Shown here piece after piece: positions 56,402-64,000 of a stretch of DNA of 64,000 nucleotides. Position 1 is the first letter of the stretch; each line of letters begins with the position of its first letter. The position numbers and the translations under genes were made by a program. Where the stretch lies: NCBI GenBank assembly GCA_902384795.1, contig CABMDC010000007.1, positions 62,001 to 126,000 on the forward strand, given 5' to 3'. Source of the DNA: Candidatus Gugararchaeum adminiculabundum. GTDB taxonomy: Archaea; Micrarchaeota; Micrarchaeia; Burarchaeales; Gugararchaeaceae. Below the pieces are notes generated by a model. That model was not told the DNA's origin. It did not search any database and worked only from the letters and a program-made list of their open reading frames with translations.

Positions 56402-58423
56402 ATGAAACTAAGCATAAGGCTGAAGGTATTGGCGCTTGTACTGGGCGTGATTTTGCTAGTTGTGCTGGTTACCTCGCTCATCTCATTTACCAGCGTTAGC
56501 GGGGAGACCAAAAAAACAGTAGTGGAAAAGATGAGCTATGAATGCGCGGAAAAAATAAAAACAGTGGACAGGATGATGTTTGAAAGGCTGGTTGACATTG
56601 AAATGCTTTCCAGCCCGCAAAACCATGAGATGTCTAGCAGCGAGCACACGCTCGGTGAAAAAATGGACTACCTGCGCGCCCTGGAAAGGAATGTGAAATC
56701 CTATGCATCAATTTCCATCTATGACGCCGATGGAATAAGAATCGGGGATACTCGGGGCGTGGACATTGGGCTGGATGAGTCGTCCAAGCCGTTTGTCATT
56801 GAGGCGCTGAATGGGAATGTTTACTATTCTCCGGAGCCGGCCATGTCCCAGAGCCTGGGGATAGAGGTCATTTATTTCTCCGCACCGCTCAGGGATGAGA
56901 ACGGAACCATCACCGGAGTGGTTGCAACAAGGATGCCGATCACCAAAATCACCGAGGTGCTGGGGGCAAAGGTTGAGGGGCAGCAAGTGGAGATTCTGAA
57001 TGCCGAAAATGAACTCATATTCGCGACCAATCCGCAGGAGCACGCAGGCGAGAAGGATTACCCGGTTGAAGTCTCAAAAACTCTCAGGGAGGGGAAGGAG
57101 TTCATAGGCCCGTATGAGGGGGAAGATTATGTCATTGTTGGCGCAAATGAAACAGGTTTCCTGGATTATAAGGGAAGCAACTGGCTTTTGATCGAGCACA
57201 TGCCGCAGGATGTGGCATTCGCAACGGTTGCCGAACTGCAGACCAGGTTCCTGCTCATTGCGCTGGTGCTGATTATTATTGCACTGCCGGTTTCATTGCT
57301 GGTTTCAAACTATTTCACCACACCCATATTGAAATTGTCGGCAGCAACCGAGGAAGTTGAAAAAGGGAATTACACGGCGCGCGTGGATATCAGGACAAAT
57401 GATGAGATGGAGCAATTGGGGAATGAATTCAACAGCACCATTGAAAGGCTGGAGAAAATTGATGCCGAGCACAAGCAATTGGAAAAGGCGAAAACCGAAT
57501 TCATGTCCATCACCAGCCATGAGCTCAGGAGCCCGATGACTCCGATGAAGGCGCAGCTGCAGATGCTCATGGAGGGGTATTTCGGGGAGCTTGACAAGAA
57601 GCAGAAAGAATCGCTGGACATCGTGCTCAGGAACACGGACAGGCTGGACCATATTGTGCTGGACCTGCTGGAGATTTCAAGGATTGAGGCAGCGCGGCTG
57701 AAATTCAATTTCATTGAAACTTCCCTGAATCCCTACATTGAAAGGCTGGTGAGCGAGATGGACGGGTTCATGCCTGAAAAGAAAATCGAGATTGCACTGA
57801 AGGCGGAAAAGCTTCCGGTGATGAGCGTTGACCCTGACCGGGTGATGCAGGTGTTAAGGAACCTGCTGAACAATGCGAAAAAATTCTCCAATGAGAGCAG
57901 CAAGATCCAGGTGGCTGCCGAGCTTACGCCGGAGAGGGATGAGATCCAATTCTCCGTGAAGGATTCTGGAGTGGGAATTCCGCTTGACCAGCAGAAAAGG
58001 GTTTTCGAGCCGTTCTTCCAGGCGGATAACACGCTTTCGCGGAAATTCGGGGGGACCGGGCTCGGGCTTGCGATATGCAAGGGGATAGTGGAGGCGCAGA
58101 ACGGGAAGATTTGGTTTGAGAGCAAGCCAGGCAAGGGCGCCACGTTCTGGTTCACCCTGCCCCTCAAGCCGACCACTGAAATCAAGCCCATCACTTTGCT
58201 TTTCTCGCGCAAGGCAGAGGTGGAGCAGAAGGTGCAGGAAATTTTCCTGGAGTTTTTGGGGCCGCTGGGAAACAAGGAATTTGAGAGGATAAGGAGCAGG
58301 GCGATGGATTACAATGCCATGGCTAAATATGTGGCGGAACTGGAGAAGCAGGGCGTGCTGGCAAAGGGGCAGGCTGAGAAAATGAAAGCCGGGCTGGCAA
58401 GGGTTTTGGGAAACAATCCCTAG
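56402..58423 (+). CDS. sensor histidine kinase (Cache-HAMP-HisKA-HATPase)
   Basis: The 673-residue protein has a membrane helix (10-31), an extracellular Cache-like domain (about 35-285), a second helix (about 287-305), HAMP (about 306-358) and HisKA with ITSHELRSPMTPMK (H373). The N box (LRNLLNNAKKF), DSGVGIP and GGTGLGLAICKGIVEAQNG ATP-binding motifs follow. The last 65 residues (IKPITLLFSRKAEVEQK...) are an added helical tail. It is likely the phosphate donor for the three receivers upstream. Located next to a binding lipoprotein, which may present its ligand. Confidence 0.92.
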   Translation: MKLSIRLKVLALVLGVILLVVLVTSLISFTSVSGETKKTVVEKMSYECAEKIKTVDRMMFERLVDIEMLSSPQNHEMSSSEHTLGEKMDYLRALERNVKSYASISIYDADGIRIGDTRGVDIGLDESSKPFVIEALNGNVYYSPEPAMSQSLGIEVIYFSAPLRDENGTITGVVATRMPITKITEVLGAKVEGQQVEILNAENELIFATNPQEHAGEKDYPVEVSKTLREGKEFIGPYEGEDYVIVGANETGFLDYKGSNWLLIEHMPQDVAFATVAELQTRFLLIALVLIIIALPVSLLVSNYFTTPILKLSAATEEVEKGNYTARVDIRTNDEMEQLGNEFNSTIERLEKIDAEHKQLEKAKTEFMSITSHELRSPMTPMKAQLQMLMEGYFGELDKKQKESLDIVLRNTDRLDHIVLDLLEISRIEAARLKFNFIETSLNPYIERLVSEMDGFMPEKKIEIALKAEKLPVMSVDPDRVMQVLRNLLNNAKKFSNESSKIQVAAELTPERDEIQFSVKDSGVGIPLDQQKRVFEPFFQADNTLSRKFGGTGLGLAICKGIVEAQNGKIWFESKPGKGATFWFTLPLKPTTEIKPITLLFSRKAEVEQKVQEIFLEFLGPLGNKEFERIRSRAMDYNAMAKYVAELEKQGVLAKGQAEKMKAGLARVLGNNP

Positions 58424-58542
58424 AGGGAGAATGAAGGGAGCGGAAAGAAAAAATAAGAGAGTTTAAATACAATGCAAAAACAATAATCGGGAAACAATGA
58501 GGGAGAAAAACAAAAAATAGATGGAATAAAACTGAGACGGGG

Positions 58543-59223
58543 ATGAAGGATTTGCTGGAAAGAATCGGGATGACAAAGGAAAAACAAGGCGCAACAGCGC
58601 TCGCTTTGGCCATGACCGTGATTGTCTTGGCACTGGTAATAATAATGGGCTGGGTTCTCAGCATGCCTTTTTTCATCAATCCCATCCCGAGCCTTCCTGC
58701 GATCAAGTTCAATGCCGCGCTCTGCGCCCTGCTCTTGGGAATGGCGCTGGGCATGATGGCGAATAGGGTGCGCACCATGAACGCCGAGCGGATTGACGTA
58801 GGAATGCCCCTGATAGTCATGCTCGTGATTCTTCTCATGCTTCCAAGCATGCTTGCCATGATGTTTAACACGCAGACCGGATTTGAGCAGTTCTTCCTGC
58901 AGCTGCTTGCGGAAAAAGGAGCGACCACTGCGGCTGGGAGAGTGCCTTTCGCCGCTGCCGCTACATTCGTGATGACCGCGTTGTTTTTCTTTTTAATGTT
59001 CCTGCGCCCGGGCACTGAGAAATACGCAAAGCCATTTGGCGCACTGCTGGCGATTGCCGGAATTGCCGCGATTATCGGCTATGCCGTGAACATGCCGGCG
59101 CTCCACTACCAGCTGAACGAGACCGATTATGGCATGTCGATTTACACCGCAATTATGTTTGTGATGATTGGAACCGGGCTTGCGCTGTTGCAAAAGCCCG
59201 GACCGGAGTTTGTCGCCCAATGA
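58543..59223 (+). CDS. six-helix membrane protein in the signalling island
   Basis: The 226-residue protein has about six hydrophobic helices (for example ATALALAMTVIVLALVIIMG and PFGALLAIAGIAAIIGYAV) and only short loops. No family is recognised. A TATA-like GTTTAAATA lies near 58460-58470. Its stop overlaps the start of the PAS sensor (ATGA at 59220), so both are made together; it may be the sensor's membrane partner. Confidence 0.6.
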   Translation: MKDLLERIGMTKEKQGATALALAMTVIVLALVIIMGWVLSMPFFINPIPSLPAIKFNAALCALLLGMALGMMANRVRTMNAERIDVGMPLIVMLVILLMLPSMLAMMFNTQTGFEQFFLQLLAEKGATTAAGRVPFAAAATFVMTALFFFLMFLRPGTEKYAKPFGALLAIAGIAAIIGYAVNMPALHYQLNETDYGMSIYTAIMFVMIGTGLALLQKPGPEFVAQ

Positions 59224-60845
59224 AACTGAGATACAGGCTTGCATTGATTGTTTTCCTCCCGCTTTTGCTAGTGCTTACCTACCAGGTAGGCGCGTACCAG
59301 TCGGTTATCGGCCAGGTGGCAGCGCAGGATGCCGCCATAGCCCAGTTAAACAGCGAGATCCTGGATATAAACGCAGTGCAGCAGGCGACCATGGATGTCG
59401 GAAACGCAAGAGATGACGCGATACTTGCACTGATTTCCGGGGATAGCAAAGGCGCTGCGGAACAGTTGCGGATGCTTGAAGGATTCGAGCAGGTGCGCTT
59501 GGATGCGATGGCGCAGATGGAGAAGGATGAGGCTGGCGCGGCCGTTGATGAAGAGAAGAAAAATCTCCAGGAACGGATGAAAGCGGACGTGCTGAAATCG
59601 GATGCAAGCGATGCCGAATTCGGGAAAAAACTGAAGCTTCTGGCGCAGGAGCCGGATGAGGCGAAAAGGCGGGTCGGAATCGTGGATGCGATTGAAACCT
59701 ACGACAATGCGGTCGACCCGGTAAATTCCGACCTTATGAATGGAATGCAAGCGCGCGCGAAAAAAGTCACTGGCGAGATAGCGGGCAGGCAGGCCGAAAT
59801 TGCAAGGGAAAAGGAGGAAGGCCTGAGACTGCTCTATATTGTGGCGATCACCTCCATAGTGATATTCGGCGTTGTGATCCTTTCCATAGATGCGACCGTC
59901 AACGCCCCTGTAAGGAACATAACCGATTCGGTCAGGAAAATAACAAAAGGGGATTTTGACGTCAGCATCCGCAGGGTCACAATTACTGAACTGGAAGATC
60001 TCGGGGAATCGCTGAACAGGGTGCTGGCCAGCTTCAAACTCGCAGTACTGAGGGCCGGGATGACCCGGGAGGACATGGGAATCGGCGAGGCGCTGAAAGC
60101 CAAGGAGGAGGCGGAGAACAGATACCGGGCGCTTTATGAAAGCTCGGCTGACGCGCTGATGACCATTGAGCCGCCGGACTGGAAATTCACCGCAGGAAAC
60201 CAGGCAGCGGTCAGGCTTTACGGGGTGAAGGATGAACAGGAATTGACCGCGCTCGGGCCCTGGGATGTTTCACCCGAATTCCAGCCGGACGGCAAGCGTT
60301 CTTCTGACATGGCAAAGAAGATGATTGAAAAGGCGATGAAGGAAGGGAGTTCATTCTTTGAATGGACGCACAGAAAATATAGGGGGGAGAGTTTCCCGTC
60401 CACAGTGCTTCTTACACGCGTAAAAATTGGCGGGAAGGATGTGGTGCAGGCAACCGTGAGGGACATCAGTGAAAGAAAGAGGGCGGAGGAGGAATTGCTG
60501 CGGTCCAAAACCCTAACCCAGGCAGCGCTGGATGCCGTCACAGACATATTTTATGTGTTTGAGCTGGGTGGCAACTTCAAGCTGTGGAACCGAAAGCTGA
60601 AGGAGGTTAGCGAATATAGCGACAGGGAACTGGCAACCATGAATCCGAGGAATTTGCTTTCAGGAAAAGATCTGGAACTAATGCTGGTGGGCATTGCAAA
60701 AGCGGTGAAGGAAGGTTCCGGGGTTGTCAGGGCAAATCTTACGACCAAGAGCGGAAAACGCATTCCCTATGAATTCACCGGAGCGGTGGTGAAGGACGCC
60801 GATGGAAAGATGATTGGCATGGCCGGAAGCGGAAGAAAAATCTGA
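59220..60845 (+). CDS. membrane PAS sensor with HAMP and no kinase domain
   Basis: The 541-residue protein has a membrane helix (6-24), an extracellular helical bundle (about 28-195, four-helix-type with many Glu/Ala heptads), a second membrane helix (203-222) and HAMP (about 224-275, APVRNITDSVRKITKGDFDV-like). Two PAS domains follow (about 295-420 with RALYESSADALMTIEPPDW; about 425-540 with AALDAVTDIFYVFELGGNF). No HisKA or ATPase, cyclase or methyl-accepting domain follows. It probably transmits its signal to a separate kinase, or is truncated. Confidence 0.82.
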   Translation: MKLRYRLALIVFLPLLLVLTYQVGAYQSVIGQVAAQDAAIAQLNSEILDINAVQQATMDVGNARDDAILALISGDSKGAAEQLRMLEGFEQVRLDAMAQMEKDEAGAAVDEEKKNLQERMKADVLKSDASDAEFGKKLKLLAQEPDEAKRRVGIVDAIETYDNAVDPVNSDLMNGMQARAKKVTGEIAGRQAEIAREKEEGLRLLYIVAITSIVIFGVVILSIDATVNAPVRNITDSVRKITKGDFDVSIRRVTITELEDLGESLNRVLASFKLAVLRAGMTREDMGIGEALKAKEEAENRYRALYESSADALMTIEPPDWKFTAGNQAAVRLYGVKDEQELTALGPWDVSPEFQPDGKRSSDMAKKMIEKAMKEGSSFFEWTHRKYRGESFPSTVLLTRVKIGGKDVVQATVRDISERKRAEEELLRSKTLTQAALDAVTDIFYVFELGGNFKLWNRKLKEVSEYSDRELATMNPRNLLSGKDLELMLVGIAKAVKEGSGVVRANLTTKSGKRIPYEFTGAVVKDADGKMIGMAGSGRKI

Positions 60846-60865
60846 GTTGAAAGCGAGAAGGCCGC

Positions 60866-60920
60866 GTAATTCTCTTTTGTTTATTTTTCTTATTGACTAA
60901 ATTTCGTTTTTCTTTTTCTA
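60866..60920 (+). terminator. T-rich terminator after the PAS sensor
   Basis: The plus strand shows TTTTGTTTATTTTTCTTATT and TTTTTCTTTTT-type runs within 75 bases of the stop at 60845, the archaeal pattern. A separate TATA box for the next gene follows near 60949. Confidence 0.5.
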
Positions 60921-60981
60921 AAAGAAAAGGGCCGAGGTTATACAAAATGTTTATATGCTCCCTAGGAGTGAAATAGCAACT

Positions 60982-61536
60982 ATGAAAATCAAGGGGAAAT
61001 TGCTACAGGGAAAAGTTACTCTGCTTCTTGTGCCGAGCCATAAGTATGAGAATGTGGTCATGGACGTGGCAAAGGAGCTGGAAGAGCACAAAGTTTGCTA
61101 TGTGAACCTTAGCCGGACCCATGGCGCGCACACAAAAAACCTCAAAGCGAACGGGATAAACGCAAGGGGCACTACTTACATAAACGCCATTTCAGAAGCA
61201 ACCACTGCGAGAGTTGCCGTGGGGCAGCAGCCGAATGGGCACTATTCCGTAAGCTCGCCGGGCGCGTTTACCGAGATTTCGGTCCAGGTCAGCAAGGTGC
61301 TGAAAAAGAACTGCGAATACCTTGTGCTTGACCAGCTGACAAACCTTGTGGGCTACCAAGATAAGACAAAGGTGATTAAGCTCGTTTCAAACATCGCAAA
61401 GCAGGCAAGGCAGAACGGGGCAAAGGCCGTTTTCTATGCGCTGGACAGCGAGGAGCACCAGGACATGATAAAGGAATGTGGTGCGTGCGTTGACAATGTG
61501 ATAAGGATAGAAAACGTAAAAGCCGGAAGAGTATAG
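60982..61536 (+). CDS. degenerate KaiC-like protein, paralogue 2
   Basis: The 184-residue protein aligns throughout with the gene at 54747: VTLLLVPSHKYENVVMDVAK, VCYVNLSRTHGAHTKN, HYSVSSPGAFTEISVQVSKV and LDQLTNLVGYQDKTK. Here YENVV replaces YGKTV, so the P-loop is gone. It has its own TATA box TTTATATG (60950-60957) some 25 bases before ATG 60982, so is transcribed apart from the receiver cluster. It ends the signalling island. Confidence 0.6.
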   Translation: MKIKGKLLQGKVTLLLVPSHKYENVVMDVAKELEEHKVCYVNLSRTHGAHTKNLKANGINARGTTYINAISEATTARVAVGQQPNGHYSVSSPGAFTEISVQVSKVLKKNCEYLVLDQLTNLVGYQDKTKVIKLVSNIAKQARQNGAKAVFYALDSEEHQDMIKECGACVDNVIRIENVKAGRV

Positions 61537-61562
61537 GAGTATGTCCTCAAAACTTTATAGTT

Positions 61563-62387
61563 TCAGAATTTCTTTGACCTTGATGCTTCTATGTCCCTGA
61601 GCTTTTGTATGAATAGCAGGCTGCTCAGGATTATTATTGCGCGGCTGGCCTGGTAAAAGAAGTCAAGCAGGCCCATGGGAAGATAGGAAACACCTATTAC
61701 TGAGGAAAGATAACCGAGGTTGGCCATGCCATTGATTGCCACTGCCACTGAAAGCAGGATGAAAGGGATTTCCAATTCTCCGCCAACCAATAGGATAAGC
61801 AGGAGAAGGGAAATGATGAACAGGGAAAAGTCCACTGCAAGATGAAGGTAAAAGAACAGCTTCTGGCTCTGGGAAAGCGATGATGTTGCAAGCGGGATTA
61901 TTAGGAAGCCGAAGAGCATCAGGCCGGCTATGAACGAGGCTGCAAGAACAAGGTACAGGGCAGGGGCCGCATCCTTCAGGGATTTGACATTGGACTCAAG
62001 AAGCCCGCCTTTGCGCGAAAGGATGACGGAGCAGTAGCGCAGATTGATGAACAGCGCGGTTCCGAGGAATAAATCTCCGAGGAAAACGGCAATTTCCCTT
62101 GGCGCGGGGAAAGTGGAAATTTCAGGGGATTGAAGCGAAATCACATCGGCAACAAGCCAGAATAACATGCCCAGGGAAATTAGCACCCAGACCTTTTTTT
62201 CCACCGAACCCTGGCGGGTCATTCGATAGGCCAGAAAGACCCCCAGGAATGCCAGGAGGGAAATCAGAATCCCAAGGGATGTCTGGAAAAGCGAGAATTC
62301 CGGCTTTCCCAGGAAAAACAGGAATTCCAAAAACATTAGTTCAACAAAGGTTATTGCGCCGATTATTGAGAGCTGCCGGCTGTCCAT
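61563..62387 (-). CDS. seven-helix membrane protein
   Basis: The 274-residue protein has about seven hydrophobic segments (IIGAITFVELMFLEFLFFLG, LISLLAFLGVFLAYRM, VLISLGMLFWLVADVISL and others) and a short basic cytoplasmic tail. The family is not recognised; it resembles archaeal sensory membrane domains of the 7TM type. ATG 62387 is preferred: a TATA-like CTTTAAATT (minus strand, about 62414-62422) lies 28 bases before it, giving a leaderless mRNA. The in-frame start at 62444 would precede that promoter and overlap the DHH gene. Confidence 0.6.
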   Translation of the reverse strand: MDSRQLSIIGAITFVELMFLEFLFFLGKPEFSLFQTSLGILISLLAFLGVFLAYRMTRQGSVEKKVWVLISLGMLFWLVADVISLQSPEISTFPAPREIAVFLGDLFLGTALFINLRYCSVILSRKGGLLESNVKSLKDAAPALYLVLAASFIAGLMLFGFLIIPLATSSLSQSQKLFFYLHLAVDFSLFIISLLLLILLVGGELEIPFILLSVAVAINGMANLGYLSSVIGVSYLPMGLLDFFYQASRAIIILSSLLFIQKLRDIEASRSKKF

Positions 62388-62413
62388 AGGGACTAGTTGC
62401 CAGAGGGCCGAAT

Positions 62414-63364
62414 TTAAAGCTTTTGCATCGCGGACTTTACACAAAATTCCAGGGCTTCTTTTTCCTTTGAAACATTGTTGGTGGTCAGGCCTGCCGCTGG
62501 CGGATGCCCGCCCCCGCTCCCCCCGAATTTCCTGGAAGCCTGGTGCATTATTTCCGCCAGATTGAGCATGTGCTCCATGCCCTGGCGCATTCTGCCTGAA
62601 ATTCTCAGGTCCTTTCCAACGCAGGAAACAAACGCCACATCGGCGCCCAGATCCACGAGCGAATTCGCCGCGGCCGCCTCGTTTGAGCCGATGCTGGAGA
62701 ACGCGATCAGGTATTGGCCGACTTTTTCAAATTGCACGCGCTGGGCCGCCTTAAGGAGGGCGATTCGCTGGGAGAAATCCGGGCGCAAATCTATGAGTGA
62801 AAGGATGCCGTGGTAATCCAATTTTGCTTTTTCAGCAACCGGCAAAAGTTCGGAAACCGCCTGGAAAGTGCGCTGGTTCGCTGACCTGAAAAAGAATGAA
62901 TCCGCGATTATTCCAGCCAGCAGGCAAACGGCAACCTCGGGCTTCTTCACTGGTTTTATCAGCTCGTAGACTATTTCGCAGGAGGAGGAAGCCGTGTCAT
63001 CAATCAGCTTTATTTTTGGCTTTACTGCGTCCAGATGCTTTGAGTGGTGGTCGATTACCAGGGAAATCTGCTGCGAGCCGATTGCTGGGAGAAGGGTGCG
63101 CGAGGCCGTGTCGATTACGATTATTCCATCGTAGCGCGGGGCAGGTAAAATTGAATCAAGTTTCAGCCCCAGATGCTCGATCATGTTTCTTGCTTCGCGC
63201 GTGATGTGATCCTGCTTTAGAATTATTGAATTGGGAAGAACTGATTTGAGCGCAAAGGCTGCGCCGACAGCGTCCGCGTCCCCCAGGGAATGGAAAGTAA
63301 TCAGAATGCGCCTGCTCCTGGAATCCCTGAGGAATTTTTTTGCTTCAAGAAAAGGAGTGCCCAT
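62414..63364 (-). CDS. DHH-family phosphoesterase (RecJ/NrnA-like)
   Basis: The 316-residue protein has the DHH motifs: ITFHSLGDADAVGAAFALKS (motif II Asp), IIVIDTASR, and VIDHHSKH (DHH). The DHHA1 end, GSGGGHPPAAGLTT, is of the NrnA/GdpP type. Mn2+-dependent cleavage of short oligonucleotides or cyclic dinucleotide products is known of the family. It is downstream of prefoldin beta (stop and start 3 bases apart) as in many archaea. The substrate cannot be read from sequence. Confidence 0.9.
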   Translation of the reverse strand: MGTPFLEAKKFLRDSRSRRILITFHSLGDADAVGAAFALKSVLPNSIILKQDHITREARNMIEHLGLKLDSILPAPRYDGIIVIDTASRTLLPAIGSQQISLVIDHHSKHLDAVKPKIKLIDDTASSSCEIVYELIKPVKKPEVAVCLLAGIIADSFFFRSANQRTFQAVSELLPVAEKAKLDYHGILSLIDLRPDFSQRIALLKAAQRVQFEKVGQYLIAFSSIGSNEAAAANSLVDLGADVAFVSCVGKDLRISGRMRQGMEHMLNLAEIMHQASRKFGGSGGGHPPAAGLTTNNVSKEKEALEFCVKSAMQKL

Positions 63365-63367
63365 GGC

Positions 63368-63712
63368 TCAGTTTGCTCCGGCTTTTTCGGATGCCTCTTC
63401 CAGGACTTTCTTCAGCTCGTTCAACCTTCCTTTTGCCTTTTCCTCCTGCTTGTCAAGGATCGAAACCCTTGTTTCCAGGAACTTGGTCTTTTCACCGAGC
63501 TCTTTTTCAGCCTCCGCCTTGGAGGTTTTTACCAGAATCGGGCCCCGCGCCATGTAAACTTCTCCGCCCTTCTTTAGCAGATCCAGGGCGCCTTTTGCCT
63601 CGTCGCCTTCAACCTTTGCCTGCTGCTTTTGCATCATGATTGTCTGCAGCTGGCGCTGAAGCACCTGGAATTCCGCGACTTCCTTTTCAAATTCTTTTCC
63701 AACTTCTGCCAT
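63368..63712 (-). CDS. pfdB: prefoldin beta subunit
   Basis: The 114-residue protein has two long coiled-coil helices (FEKEVAEFQVLQRQLQTIMM; LETRVSILDKQEEKAKGRLN) around a short hairpin with GGEVYMARGPILV, the usual prefoldin beta shape. It captures unfolded proteins for the thermosome as an alpha2-beta4 hexamer. ATG 63712 has AAGGTGAA before it; an upstream start at 63721 is less suitable. It follows pcc1, a conserved archaeal pairing. Confidence 0.92.
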   Translation of the reverse strand: MAEVGKEFEKEVAEFQVLQRQLQTIMMQKQQAKVEGDEAKGALDLLKKGGEVYMARGPILVKTSKAEAEKELGEKTKFLETRVSILDKQEEKAKGRLNELKKVLEEASEKAGAN

Positions 63713-63778
63713 GTAATTCACCTTCCTTGATTAATCGTGAAATCATTATTCTTATTGCTCATCTTCATTTTTCTTTTC

Positions 63779-64000
63779 CTATTCATCGGCTGTTTCTTCC
63801 ACTGATTCTATCCCCTCAAAAATGTACAGCAAGCGGATATAAGAGTTTAACGCAGCGCGGAGCACCGGCAAATCATCCGCTTCCAGCGAAATCTCCAGCG
63901 TGTTTCCTTTTGAAGCAACCGATGCCCGGCATCTTTTCTTGAATTCGGTTTCCTGCAAAAGAGAATCCTTTGCGTTTTGAGCCAGCTTTGAATTCTTGAA
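63779..64000 (-). CDS. pcc1: KEOPS complex subunit Pcc1 (partial)
   Basis: The last 73 codons are present on the minus strand, ending in TAG at 63779-63781. They contain ASVASKGNTLEISLEADDLP, then VLRAALNSYIRLLYIFEGIE. The A.D...LRAALNS pattern is the Pcc1/CTAG signature. Pcc1 is the dimerising subunit of KEOPS, which makes the t6A modification of tRNA. The N-terminus lies beyond the window. Its place ahead of prefoldin beta and the DHH gene is typical of archaea. Confidence 0.85.
   Translation of the reverse strand, partial: FKNSKLAQNAKDSLLQETEFKKRCRASVASKGNTLEISLEADDLPVLRAALNSYIRLLYIFEGIESVEETADE

Overview
The window is archaeal chromosomal DNA. Lineage-informative genes are Orc1/Cdc6, prefoldin beta, the KEOPS subunit Pcc1, class III (archaeal type IV) pilin signal peptides, a two-part TadC/FlaJ-like pilus platform, KaiC-like ATPases and TATA-type promoters with short or no leaders. 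Genes are dense, often joined by ATGA-type overlaps, and GGTG-type ribosome sites are common. Many proteins are small, secreted or lineage-specific. This fits a DPANN-type or other poorly sampled archaeon, but the sequence alone does not fix the phylum.

Layout. (1) 1-6046: a minimal type IV secretion-like operon (two VirB2-like subunits, a surface protein, a VirB6-like protein, a PrgI/VirB3-like protein, a VirB4-like ATPase), followed by a 200-base hairpin-rich gap and a PD-(D/E)XK protein. (2) 7290-15434, minus strand: a restriction/repair operon headed by a CARF-winged-helix regulator. Next come two proteins that each carry a McrB-type P-loop but no Walker B, then a third protein carrying Walker B and the sensors but no P-loop, then McrC, a HAD phosphatase, an HhH glycosylase-like protein and a DnaQ-like exonuclease. 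(3) 15547-22803, plus strand: a cassette of nine genes, with two unknowns, an AAA+ ATPase, a TPR protein, a small P-loop ATPase, a zinc-ribbon protein, an unknown, a P-loop-ankyrin fusion and an Fe-S helicase-nuclease. (4) 22809-28132: orc1/cdc6 with a histone-like gene, a duplicated histone 3' end around an unknown gene, an AIPR abortive-infection-type protein, a Fic protein with repeated operators, and three TTTCC-core palindromes that may be origin boxes or insertion scars. (5) 28224-42674: membrane, transport and surface genes (VIT-like, transglutaminase-TPR, aquaporin, P-type ATPase, metalloprotease, lipoproteins, deaminase, MgtE-N/CBS with an NRAMP transporter). (6) 42803-52495: a type IV pilus locus. 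(7) 52634-61536: a signalling island (KaiC-like protein, three stand-alone receivers, two degenerate KaiC-like proteins, a substrate-binding lipoprotein, a histidine kinase, a PAS sensor). (8) 61563-64000: a membrane protein and the conserved DHH phosphoesterase, prefoldin beta and Pcc1 block.

Two things stand out. The first is the CARF-headed McrBC-like operon, in which the AAA+ motor is divided between polypeptides and the P-loop half exists in two versions. The second is a set of three in-frame stops (TAG at 37207, TGA at 43655, TAG at 50944) inside otherwise continuous coding frames; the TGA sits exactly at a repeat-conserved cysteine. TAG and TGA both end many other genes here, so wholesale codon reassignment is not supported. 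No rRNA, tRNA, CRISPR array or transposase was seen.
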